From the NCBI RefSeq assembly GCF_041734735.1, contig NC_134883.1, positions 28,520,162-28,584,161 on the forward strand: a stretch of 64,000 nt of DNA, written 5' to 3'. The translations under genes were made by a program, and so were the position numbers. The DNA comes from Babylonia areolata. Taxonomy: Eukaryota > Mollusca > Gastropoda > Neogastropoda > Buccinidae. A model generated the notes under the pieces. The model saw only the letters and a program-made list of their open reading frames with translations, was not told where the DNA came from and ran no database searches. Shown in pieces: positions 47,764 through 58,445 of this stretch. The first letter of the stretch is position 1. The number at the start of each line of letters is the position of its first letter.

Positions 47764-48146
47764 GACGGGCGCAATAGCCGAGTGGTTAAAGCGTTGGACT
47801 GTCAATCTGAGGGTCCGGGGTTCGAATCACGGTGACGGCGCCTGGTGGGTAAAGGGTGGAGATTTTTACGATCTCCCAGGTCAACATATGTGCAGACTTG
47901 CTAGTGCCTAAACCCCCTTCGTGTGTATACGCAAGCAGAAGATCAAATATGCACGTTAAAGATCCTGTAATCCATGTCAGTGTTCGGTGGGTTATGGAAA
48001 CAAGAACATACCCAGCATGCACACCCCCAAAAGCGGAGTATGGCTGCCTACATGGTGGGGTAAAAATGGTCATACACGTAAAAGCCCACTCGTGTATATG
48101 CGAGTGAACGTGGGGGTTGCAGCCCACGAACGAAGAAGAAGAAGAA
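47764..48146 (+). mobile_element. SINE A, full length, best-preserved copy
   Basis: Head GGGCGCAATAGCCGAGTGG, B box GGTTCGAATC, and tail GAAGAAGAAGAAG. A perfect 14-bp duplication GAAAGTTGCACAAC flanks it (47750-47763, 48147-48160). The good A and B boxes suggest a young insertion. Confidence 0.95.
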
Positions 48147-48160
48147 GAAAGTTGCACAAC

Positions 48161-49900
48161 CATCATTTGATTGATCAGATGTTCCGTGGGCCTTCATCCA
48201 TGCAGTTCAGTTTCTTTGTTTACCAAAAGTTCACCCAACTGCATGTGGAAGCATAACATCAAAATGTTGAAACAGTGTGCATGTCATCTTGTACATGTGT
48301 ACATAATAATGCAGTTGTTGTTTTTTGGGAAGGGGGGGAATTGCTTTTTGCATTCTTGGTTGAGGGGTCAGTGGCCTCCCTTTTAAATGGGAGAGAGAAG
48401 AAGCCACATCAACAATGGCATTTGTGTGCTTGATAGTGTGTGTATGTGGGTAAAAGAAGGTGTCATGTAAAAGACTGCTAGCTGTTTATCGATAGAATTA
48501 CTTACACCAGAGTTTTGTTTCAGATTGGCCGGTCAAAACATTATGTGATTTGTGCATGGGGTATGTGTGGGTGTGGGTGCATTTTGCGTGTGTATGAGAG
48601 AGAGAGAGAGAGAGAGAGAATATGTGTGTGTGTGTGTATGAGGGTGGGGGTGTGTATCTATATGTTTCAGTTTGATTGACTATGCCAAAAGAGCAGGATC
48701 AAAGTGAAGATTTCAGGAGATAAATTCTGCTGTATTCCTTTTTCCTTGATGTCAGTTGTTTCATGAACGTGCAAGAGCAGGTAAGGTTTCTTCTTGAGAG
48801 GTTGGCATCTCATCCCAGGGGTCAGTCAGTTTCAAAAACTGCCTCACAATGCTGTGTAACTAGTATTTGACAGTCCTCTTCACTGACTTCCCTCCTTTCA
48901 GTGGAAGGAAAGCTGATGTTTTGTGTGGTGTCGGTTCACTGGTGGTTACTAAGATAGGTAAGTCTTGTGGGTGCTAGATTTAGCCAAATGCATGTCTTAC
49001 GATTTTGTATTGAGAGCGTGTTTTCTGAATGTGGAACATAGTTTGTGCTGATGAGTGGAAAGATTGTGCGATTTTTCAGTCGTGTGCACAAGTTGGGGGA
49101 GGGGGGTGTTTGTAAATTTAATATTGATCGCAGTTTTTGTTGGATTTGTCTCATTTTGCTTGGAGCCAAGAAAACTGTTCACTTTTTTTCATATGATTTG
49201 TACAGAATGCATTCTATAAATATGTTTTTGTTGGGTTTTTTTCTTGAGTGGTATTTAACTGGATTCATTCTATATCAAAATAATGTGAAGGAACTGGGTT
49301 TTTTTGTTTTTGTTTGTTTGTTGTTGTTTTTTTATTCTTCCCTCATTCCCCTACCAGTGAAAAGCTATAATGAATTCAGCATTTTCTTGCAGCAAATACC
49401 ATTTTTCTACCTGTTGCTTGATTTTTCTTGCATTATGTATAATCTGACCTTGAAGCAAACTTCTACTCATGCATTTGGTTTTCAGTTTCAAACTGAAGAG
49501 GGATGTTATATGCTATGCTTTGATTTTGTTTACCTTGTGAAGTATCATTAGCTTTTCCTGTTCTTTGTTGTTTTATTTTGTTGTTTTGTATGTGATTCCT
49601 GTGCTCAGTTACGCAGGACAGTAGGAAATTACTGACAGTATGTTGTTGGCAACACAGAGTTCATCGGTATATTCACGGTCTCTTGCCATGTGGTTGACCT
49701 TGGAAGATCGAGACATACCCTGGTAGTGGGTGTGAGGGGTGGGGGGTGTCAGTTGGTTCACTCCATTCAGTTCTGTGTGTTGGTTGGTCATAATTTCAAG
49801 AAAATGATTCACACTTTCTTTCTTTTTTTTTCTGAACCGATCAAACTTCAGTCTTACACAATGGCCATTGGTGACACAAAGATGACATAGGGTGTTACAT
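48161..49900. other. Intergenic, no gene recognised
   Basis: AT-rich with GA repeats near 48597-48620. The longest open frame (49045-49551) has a T-driven, hydrophobic composition and no recognisable family, so it is not called. Confidence 0.35.
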
Positions 49901-50965
49901 GGACTATCAGCTGTATCCTTATCACCTGTGATCAGCTGCATTACTATCACCTGTGATGAGTTGTATCATCATCAGCTGTATCATCATCACCTGTGATCAG
50001 CTGCATTACTATCACCTGTGATGAGTTGTATCTTCATCAGCTGTATCATCATCAGCTGTATTCTTATCACCTGTGATGAGTTGTATCTTTATCAGCTGTA
50101 TCATCATCAGCTGTATCCTTATCACCTGTGATGAGCTGCATCACTATCACCTGTGATGAGTTGTATCATTATCAGCTGTATCATTATCACCTGGGATCAG
50201 CTGTATCATTATCATCGGCCATATAATTATCATCAGCTGTATCATTATCACCTTTGGTAAGCTGTGTCATTATCATCAGCTGTATCATTATCACCTGTGG
50301 TAAGCTGTGTCATTATCATCAGCTGTATCATTATCATCAGCTGTATCATTATCACCAATGATCAGCTGTATCATTAACTTCAACTGACTCATTATCAACT
50401 ATGAGCAGCTGTATCATTATCAACTATGAGCAGCTGTATCATTATCATCAGCTGTATCATTATCACCTGTGATCAGCTGTATCATTATCATTAGCCATAT
50501 CATTATCATCAGTTGTATCATCATCAGTTGTATCATGATCACCAGTGATCAGCTGTATCATTAACTTCAACTGTTTCATTATCACTGCAGATCAGCTTAT
50601 CATCATCACCTGTGATCAGCCGTATCATTATCATTAACCGTACTATTATCACCAATGATCAGCTGTATCATTATCATCAACTGTATCATTAATGATCACT
50701 TGTGATCAACTGTATCATTATCATCAACCGTATCATTATCACGTGTGACCAGCGGTATTGTTATCATCAGCTGTATTATCACCTGTGGTCAACTGCATCA
50801 TTATCATCAACTGTATCATTATCAGTTGTGGTCATATGTATCATTATCATCAGCTGTATCATTATATCTGAGCAGCTGTGTCATTACTTGTGATTGGCTG
50901 TGTTATTATAACCTGTGTCATCACCTGTGATCAGCTGTCAGCACCAGTGATCAGCTGTATTACCA
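49900..50965. repeat. ATCAGCTGT/ATCATTATC minisatellite
   Basis: About 1 kb of irregular units built from ATCAGCTGTATCATTATC and ATCACCTGTG, spaced 18-48 bp. Nearly every unit carries CAGCTG or CACCTG (E-box type hexamers). Confidence 0.93.
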
Positions 50966-51147
50966 CACATAGTTGCAGGTTAGGGATGAGTGTTCTCACA
51001 ATGAATGGTGAACAATGAGACAAAGGTGTAGAAGAGAGGGTGAGGGTCAAGAAGAGAGAGAGATGTTTTCTTGTTTGTTGTTTTTTTCAGTATGTTGCCA
51101 TGGTGTTAGAAGAACATAAAAGAAAAACATATGTATGAATCAGCTCT

Positions 51148-51178
<31 letters not shown>

Positions 51179-51910
51179 AAGAAAACATTGTAACACAAAT
51201 GTCTGTGCGAACGTGAATCAGAATAAATGCAGCGACTGTTAACAGGAAGTGACTGTGTGGAGAGAATAAGAAGATGTGTTGAAGCACTGGTTGTCATACA
51301 CATAACATTCTGTACAGGTTTCGCACCAAAGCATGTCAGAAGGATTGCCATGACAGATAAATACAACACTTTTTCAAGGCAACACAAGGAATCTCTCACA
51401 AGGTTGTGTCATCTCATCAGTATCATGAATCATTTCCTATTAGTGTGATTTGATGGAAGTGTCAGTGACTTGAACGCCTTGTGTTAAGTATGCTTGAATC
51501 TGTGATCTGCAATAATCAGAACAATGATAATAATTTCAGCGAGTATTTATAATGAGTGAAAGGAAATGTGATGGCTGCGTGGGTAGTGGCTTTGCTGCAG
51601 AATGATGCAAACAAGGGTGGGTGCCGTTGGTCGATGGACAGTTCAAACACTTCTTAAATCACATAATATGAACTTGTTCAGTTTGTTTCTATCAGTGTGT
51701 GTGTATGTGTGTGTGTGTATGTGTACCTGTGCAATTTTTATGAATGTGTGAGTATGAGCTGATATTAATACAAGGTGTACCTGTTAGCATGTCAAGCAAA
51801 ATTTGGCCCCCTTTTTCTTTTTGAAAAAAATATAAGAATTGAAATAAAACTGATAAGCATGCGACTCTGATGAAAATTTACAACTCACACCAGGGAATTG
51901 TAGCACACTT

Positions 51911-51947
<37 letters not shown>

Positions 51948-51960
51948 CTCCACAGTATTT
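50966..51960. other. Intergenic, no gene recognised
   Basis: Contains A-runs near 51148-51185, TG runs near 51697-51720 and a TA microsatellite at about 51914-51945. Nothing else supported. Confidence 0.35.
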
Positions 51961-51973
51961 AATAAGATTCTTT

Positions 51974-53633
51974 TCGTCAGGTCAGGTCATTAGATCTGCT
52001 ACTGGTAACCTGTAATCCAGTACACCTGTTCAGGGTCGGGTTGCCGACAACTAAACCGGCACTTCCACCGCTCCCTTCTGGGACTGGTGAGGCGGGTGGC
52101 TAGACACCCTTATGGAGATCCATAAAAGGGCGTCGGCTCAGGAGAGCCACCGACAGCCATCTAGCTCCACTGTGCTGTGTGCATGCCACACGCAGTTGGC
52201 CTCCGGGGTGTGTCTACTCATGTATGCGAAGTCTGGATCCGGCAGAATCTGCGGAAGAAACCTATCGGTTCAACGGAGAGGAAGGCGATTACAGCAACGC
52301 ACTGTGGAGTGCAGAGAGCAAGATGAGACACCGAAAGGATATCTTGGTCATCCACTGCATCCGTGCTCATCCTCCAGTCGTCTCGACTTAGTCTTGCCAC
52401 TGGAAATTGGTGGACCCGGACGAGAGAGTGAGGTTGACGTTGCGCAACTCCTCTTCACTTTAAACAAACTCATCGCGCAAGTCATCAGTCATCCAAAATG
52501 ACCTTTCATCCTTCAAGCTGTTTAACCTCAGAAGGCTTCAAGCAAAAACGAAGGTCATGACAGACATCATCAGAGACTTTTTGTTTGCTGATGATTGTGC
52601 CCTCAACGCTGGATCTGAAGCTGACATGCAACTCAGCGTCGACAAGTTTGCCACTGCCAGCAGGAACTTCGGCCTTACCATCAGCACGAGGAAAACTGAA
52701 GTTCTCCATCAGCCAGCCCCAGGGAAACCCTACGTTGAGCCCAACATCACAGTCAACGGTCAGAGACTCAGTGCGGTGGAGCGGTTCACATACCTTGGCA
52801 GCACACTGTCACGAAATGCGACCATCGACGATGAAGTGAACGTCAGGATTGCAAGAGCAAGCGCAACTTTTGGTAGACTCAATGCAAATGTCTGGAACAG
52901 AAGAGGCATTAGTCTTGAGACCAAGCTAAAGGTCTACAGAGCAGTAGTTCTCCCCACACTACTGTACGCCTGCGAAACTTGACAGTGTACCAACGACATG
53001 CCAAGAAGCTGACCCACTTCCACACAACATGCCTCAGGAAGCTACTGAACATCAAGTGGCAAGACAAGACCCCGACACAGAGGTGCTCGCAAAAGCCACC
53101 CTTCCCAGCATCTTCACCATCCTGATGCAGTCCCAGCTTCGCTGGGCTGGACACGTGGCGCGTATGCCAGACCATCGGCTGCCCAAAAGGCTCTTCTATG
53201 GCGAGCTGCAACAAGGGAAGAGATCACACGGAGGTCAGAAGAAGCGCTTCAGAGATACTCTGAAAGTCTCTCTGAAAGCGTTTGATATCAACCCTGACTC
53301 CTGGGAGGAATCTGCAGTGGACTGTGACAAATGGCGCGCTGCTGTGCACAAAGGCGCCAGGTTGTGCGAGGCCAACAGGACTGCTGCAGCTGTTGAGAGA
53401 GGCAGGCCAGAAAGTCACGGGCAAACAAGCTCCCTGACAATGATATGCCTGTCTTTGTCTGCCCCAACTGTCAGCGAACATTTTGTGCGCAGATTGGACT
53501 ATTCAGCCATCTGCGCACTCACAGATAGATTCATGAGCATCCTTCCCCCCACCACACCACCACCCTCCCCCCATCCCCCATCTGGATGACAACGATGGTC
53601 ATTATCGATCTCGATGGACACACCACCACCACC
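51974..53633 (+). mobile_element. Non-LTR retrotransposon, internally shortened, with target-site duplication
   Basis: Flanked on both sides by AATAAGATTCTTT (51961-51973, 53634-53646). After a 5' region (from about 52020), 52557-52982 encodes the later part of a reverse transcriptase: FLFADDCALNAGS, then STRKTEVLHQPAPG, FTYLGSTLS and YRAVVLPTLLYACET. A stop and frame change follow near 52981, after which the ORF continues in another frame as LRWAGHVARMPDHRLPKRLF. Near the 3' end another frame encodes a C2H2 finger (CPNCQRTFC...HLRTH). The tail is CAC trinucleotides. Endonuclease and early polymerase domains are missing although both duplications are present, so the middle was probably lost. 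Confidence 0.88.
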
Positions 53634-53687
53634 AATAAGATTCTTTAAAAATTAATACACTATGAGGAATGTGCTTTTTTTTTTTTT

Positions 53688-54230
53688 ACTCACTTGTGTA
53701 AACAAAGTGAGTCTATGTTTTTAACCCGGTGTTCGGTTGTCTGTGTGTGTCTGTGTGTCCGTGGTAAACTTTAACATTGACATTTTCTCTGCAAATACTT
53801 TGTCAGTTGACACAAAATTAGGCATAAAAATAGGAAAAATTCAGTTCTTTCCAGTCATCTTGTTTAAAACAATATTGCACCTCTGGGATGGGCACAAAAA
53901 AATAAAAAATGAAGCCTAATTATATGCAAACTGCATTTACTGTTATATTTATATTTTTTGTATTCTCTAAACTTGGCACTTTGATCTGATATTCTGACCC
54001 AACAACAAGAGCAGTCATTATTATCATTTTTTTGTTCAAACAGGAACTTCTTTTGCTAAGCATGGAAGTTATATTTATTTTGCAAACATTTTGGTGCAGA
54101 TAGTAAAAAGGAGAAATTACTCTGTAATTAATGCTAGGGGACATAATTTGCTTTAAACTGATCTTTCTCATCTTAAACATTACATTTGAAATTATACTCA
54201 ATACATAAAATGCTTGGATTTAAAAAAAAA
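53688..54230 (+). repeat. Hairpin-ended repeat F, copy 1
   Basis: Begins with a hairpin (ACTCACTTGTG ... AAAGTGAGT, 53688-53712), then AACCCGGTGTTCGGTTGTC, TGTGTG units and GGTAAACTTTAACATTGACA. The first 120 bp match copy 2 (minus strand, 59.5-59.65 kb); the body beyond does not. The 3' limit is uncertain. Confidence 0.65.
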
Positions 54231-54264
54231 TTCTTTTGTTAAGTGATCACATGACTTTGAAGGC

Positions 54265-55513
54265 CTTGCCTCTTGTGTCTTTTCTGTTCGTTTTTTTTTT
54301 TGTTCTTTGTAATGAAAGTGCATTTTGTTTTTATGAAACAAATTGATCAAAACTCGTGGTACATTAAACTAACATAAAACCAAATAGTTTTTAAAAGTGA
54401 ATTTTTTGGTGGATAACCAGTTACACACTGATCGTCTGTTTATGATTTACTTTCGCATCAAGAAAAAACGTACATCATCATATCTCATCTTCATTTCAAA
54501 GATCAGATCTCTCTCTCTCATACAACAACCCAACACACACACAGACTTTACGTGCATATCTCTCTCCACTTCCTTTCGTTCCCACACCACTCTTTTCCTC
54601 CAGCCATACCACCCTATCTGCCATTGACTACTTACACACAATACTCCAACAACCAACCTGTTTGAAGATCCAAACAGGTCATAAATTAAGTTCAAAAGGA
54701 GAAAGACAGATCCTCTACTGCTAACATATTCTGTACAAAAACATGTCACACTGGTTCCCGTTGGCATCACACTCACAATCCACCCTCCATGCTTCCTTCA
54801 TTCACAACAGATAAACCTATGACCTAGCGTACAACATATTGTGCATTACTTTTGTACATGTACAAACTGAACTTGAATATGCTAAAAAATGCAGGCACAA
54901 CAATGTACACTTCCGGTATCGTTGAAGATTAAATAAGTCCATGCTTTTTTACAGCACACGGCAGTAAAATACACACACTGTTGTCTGGCATTGGAGCAGA
55001 CCAATCCTATCCTTCCACCATTAACCTTCCCAACAAAGTGTTAGTCTTCACACGTCTGTACCAGATGGAAAAAAATGGACAAAGAAAGGGGGGACGCCTT
55101 TAAATGCACAAGAAAAAATGTTCAGATGCAGGTTACTGTTTGCGAGGAACACAATATCCAACTCACTGCCAGCTTCTTGGTGGTAAATTCATCATGACAA
55201 GATCTGGACAAAGTTTTCACTGAGTAAACTGAACTCACATTTTAAACTATTTGAGACTTTTGTTTTCCGGATCTTTCATGCTGCCTGCTAAACTGTTAGC
55301 TTAGTGACTGTCTGAACTGTGACTTATGTAATGACAGGTCAATCAAGCAACAAGAGTAAAACCAGAGCTTTCTGAATAAACTTTGCAATCCACATTGTTC
55401 TCAGTTTCATGTTCCCAATCTGTTGGCGATGCAGTCCTGAAGTTGCCTCTTTTCTATGCACATGCATTGATGAACAAAATTTCAAATGTCCGATTGATCC
55501 CATACATCAGAAA
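54265..55513. repeat. Tandem 1.3-kb duplication, copy 1 (shorter)
   Basis: Aligns from start to end with 55703-57070. It is about 10% shorter, mostly through scattered single-base gaps (for example GATCTGGACAAAG versus GATGCTGGACAAAG). It contains a copy of repeat E near 54917-55035. No coding sequence recognised. Confidence 0.9.
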
Positions 55514-55702
55514 ATGTGAAGTACAAAACACAATCTGCGTTTGCATTTGCCTTTTTATTTGATATATAACATTTATATGCCCTTATCTTCAGTACTTTTT
55601 GAAATATAAGCAAATTAAAATCATTGGCGTGTTTTTGGTGTTTTTCTGAAAATTTTCTCAGCATAGCCCATAGCAAAACGTACTAGCAGTGAAGGGGTTA
55701 AG
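55514..55702. other. Spacer between the two 1.3-kb copies
   Basis: AT-rich, about 190 bp, no recognised element. Confidence 0.35.
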
Positions 55703-57070
55703 TTGCCTCTCTTGTTTTCTTTCTTTTTTTTTTTTGTTCTTTGTAATGAAAGTGCATGTTCATGTTTTCTTGAACACAATTGATCAAAACTCGTGCATGT
55801 ACATTTAAAAACATAAACATACAACACACAAATACGTTTTTAAAAAAGGAATTTTATTGTTCATAACCCAGTTACACAACTGCATCCGTCCTTTTATTGA
55901 TTTTTCTTTCGCTCCAAGAAAAGACGTTCATCATCATATTCTCAGTCTTCATTTCAAAGCTTCAGATCTCTCTCTCTCTTACACACACACACACAGCTTT
56001 ACTTGCATATCTCTCCTCACACTCTCCATTTCTCCCACACCCACTCTTTTCCCTCCCAGCCCATACCACCCTTTTGCCCATTGACTACATACACACAATA
56101 CATCCAACAACCAACCTGTCTTGAAGATCCAAACTATGGTCATTAAATTAAGTTTTAAAAGGAGAAAGGACATGATCACTACTACTGCTAACCATATTCT
56201 GTACAAAAAGCATGTCACACTCGTTCCCGTTTTGGCATTCACAACTTCACAAATCCACCCCTTCTCATGCTTCCTTCATCACAACAGTTACTCTATGATC
56301 CTTAGCGACAACATTTGTGCATATACTTTTGTACATGTACAAACTGAACTGTTGAATTATGCAGGAACAAATGCAGGCACATAAACTGTACACTGTGACG
56401 GTTATCGTTGAAATTAAAAAGGTCCCATAGCCTTTTACAGCCACCAGGGCAGTGAATTCACACCCACTGTGTCCTGGCATTGGAAGGCAGGACCCAATCC
56501 TATCCTTCCACCATTTTAACCTTCCTCAACCAAAGTCTGTTACTCATTCACACTTACCATGTACCACAATGATGGAAAAAAAAAGGGGGGAAAAAAGAAA
56601 GAAAAAAGACGCCTTTAAAATGACAAGAAAAAATGTTGCAGAATGCAGGTTTACTTTTGGGGGAACACAAATATCCAACTCCACTGGCCAGCTTCTTGGC
56701 TGGTAAATTCATTCATGAAACAAGATGCTGGACAAAGTTTTCACTGGAGTAAACTGAACTCACATTTTAACTATCTGAGACTTTTTTTTTTCCTGTTTTC
56801 ATTCTGCCCTGCTATAATTGTTAGCTTGTATGTGGCATGTCTGAACTGTGACCTTATATAATGACGAGGTCACTCAAGACAACAAAGAGTACAAACCAGA
56901 AGCTTTCTGAATTAAACTTTGCAATCCACATTGTTCTTCAGTTTCATGTTCCCAATCTGTTCTGGCGATGCTGCAGTCATGTGAAGTTGCCCTCTCTTTC
57001 TTGCCACTAATGCATTGATAAACAAAATTTCAAATGTCACTTGATCCCATAACATCAAAAGAAAGAATGT
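55703..57070. repeat. Tandem 1.3-kb duplication, copy 2 (longer)
   Basis: The fuller copy. It lies downstream of the UBL4A stop on the gene strand and may be part of the UBL4A 3' UTR or flank: TTTTATTG near 55854 gives CAATAAAA on the minus strand. Contains repeat E at about 56402-56520. Confidence 0.9.
56402..56520. repeat. Interspersed repeat E, copy 3
   Basis: GGTCCCATAGCCTTTTACAG, GGGCAGTGAATTCACACCCA and CTGTGTC follow the order seen at 30.7 and 37.6 kb. Best-preserved copy. Confidence 0.75.
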
Positions 57071-57321
57071 AGAATGAACATAAATTCACAGTGCTGCAGT
57101 TTGCAGTTGCATTTTTCTGTTTGTAGAACATCGCATCCAGTGCTTTCACACTGATTCTTCACCTTGCACTGCACTCTGCATAAAACATTCCTCTGTGTGG
57201 CATCTGAAATGGAGGCTACTCTTATGATGCCACACCACCACACTACTCTGTCATAAGGTCAGGTGGCTGTGTCACCCATCTCATGGACCACTGGGCTTCT
57301 GTCCCATGCAGGGTTCCCACA

Positions 57322-57413
57322 TTTTAGTTCAGTTACTCAAAGAGGTGTCACCGCCTTTGGAAAAATCCATATACACCGCACCACATCTGCTTAGCAGATG
57401 CCCCGGACCAGAC
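57322..57413 (-). mobile_element. SINE C, 3' fragment
   Basis: Minus strand: GGCATCTGCTAAGCAGATGTG, GGTGTATATGGATTT, GGTGACACCTCTTTGAG. Diverged copy of the C-family 3' end. Confidence 0.65.
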
Positions 57414-58445
57414 TGAAAACATGTCTTTATCAAATACAAAAGTGAACAACAACAACAACAAAAAGTCTGCTTCACTGCTGATGAAAGAGATCAGGGGATA
57501 CCAATTTTCATCACTTTTTGTGTTTTTCATTGAACAACGTTTTGTTTTGTTTATTTCTTGGTTTATTTTGTTTGTTTGTTTTAAATGCATTAATCTCTAT
57601 GCTGAATGGTAGTGGTCAAAGGTTTCATTAAAATTCCAAAACTTTTCCAGACCGTGAATGGGAAAACATTGATTTTTTCCCCAAAATTTTTACAGCCCTG
57701 GAAATGGTTTTCTCATTTTTCCTAGGCTTTTCCAGACTGAACGAACCTCATCCCTAAATGTTGGCAGTGCCCAGTGGATCGAGGGTAGAGAACAACATCA
57801 TATATATGCAGACCCACCACTGCCTTACCTCCCTCACTATACACTGTATGCTTGTCTGTTTGTACTGTAACCCCTGTCAGTGTTAAATAACAGGTTACAG
57901 AAACAGGCTGTCAGAAAACGCCATGGAAACAGAACATCGAAATGAAACATACACACACACAAACACATTAAAAAAAGACAAAAGCACACTTGCAGTATGG
58001 CTTAAAAGCGTGACACACATAAAAGCCCATTCACTGACACACAAACTGGGAACTGGAGTTCCAGCCAATGACTGATGCAGGTGGAGAAAAAAAACAGTAA
58101 CTATGTCCACATCATCCACCTGTTCCATGTGAAAATATTCCTTCAGCTCATTTTTAAGTGTGGTTGTTTTTTTGTTTGTTTCTTTTTCCATTTTCCTCCC
58201 TCCTCAAACAAAATGGCAAGATAAAAAAAACAGCAACAAAAAACAGAAAGATGCTTTTAAGCACCACCACAGTCCTGGTCAAACATTACTTCGTGGAAAT
58301 CAATAAATAAAAATAAAAATGGGAGTGCTCTCAGTCTCCTGGTGTTGCATGGTAAGCTGTGCTGTGCTGTATTATTTAAGAAAAGATTAAAAAAAAAAGA
58401 AAGAAAAAAAAAAGTCTACCCTAACTCTAGCCACAGAGACGTCCA
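57414..58445 (-). other. UBL4A: Probable UBL4A 3' UTR and flank
   Basis: Non-coding DNA downstream of the UBL4A stop. A very decayed SINE A-like piece (ACATAAAAGCCCATTCACTG and GGAACTGGAGTTCCAGCC) lies at about 57995-58085. Several TTTATT motifs could be minus-strand poly(A) signals. Confidence 0.35.

Noticed and set aside
47764-47835. tRNA-like sequences (A and B boxes) as functional tRNA genes, also at 2.4, 26.8, 28.1, 37.8, 43.4 and 62.6 kb
   Set aside because: Each continues into a repeated body and tail; several have target duplications. They are SINE heads.
49045-49551. 168-codon open frame between NEK4 and UBL4A
   Set aside because: Composition is driven by T-rich DNA; no splice partners, no recognisable domain.
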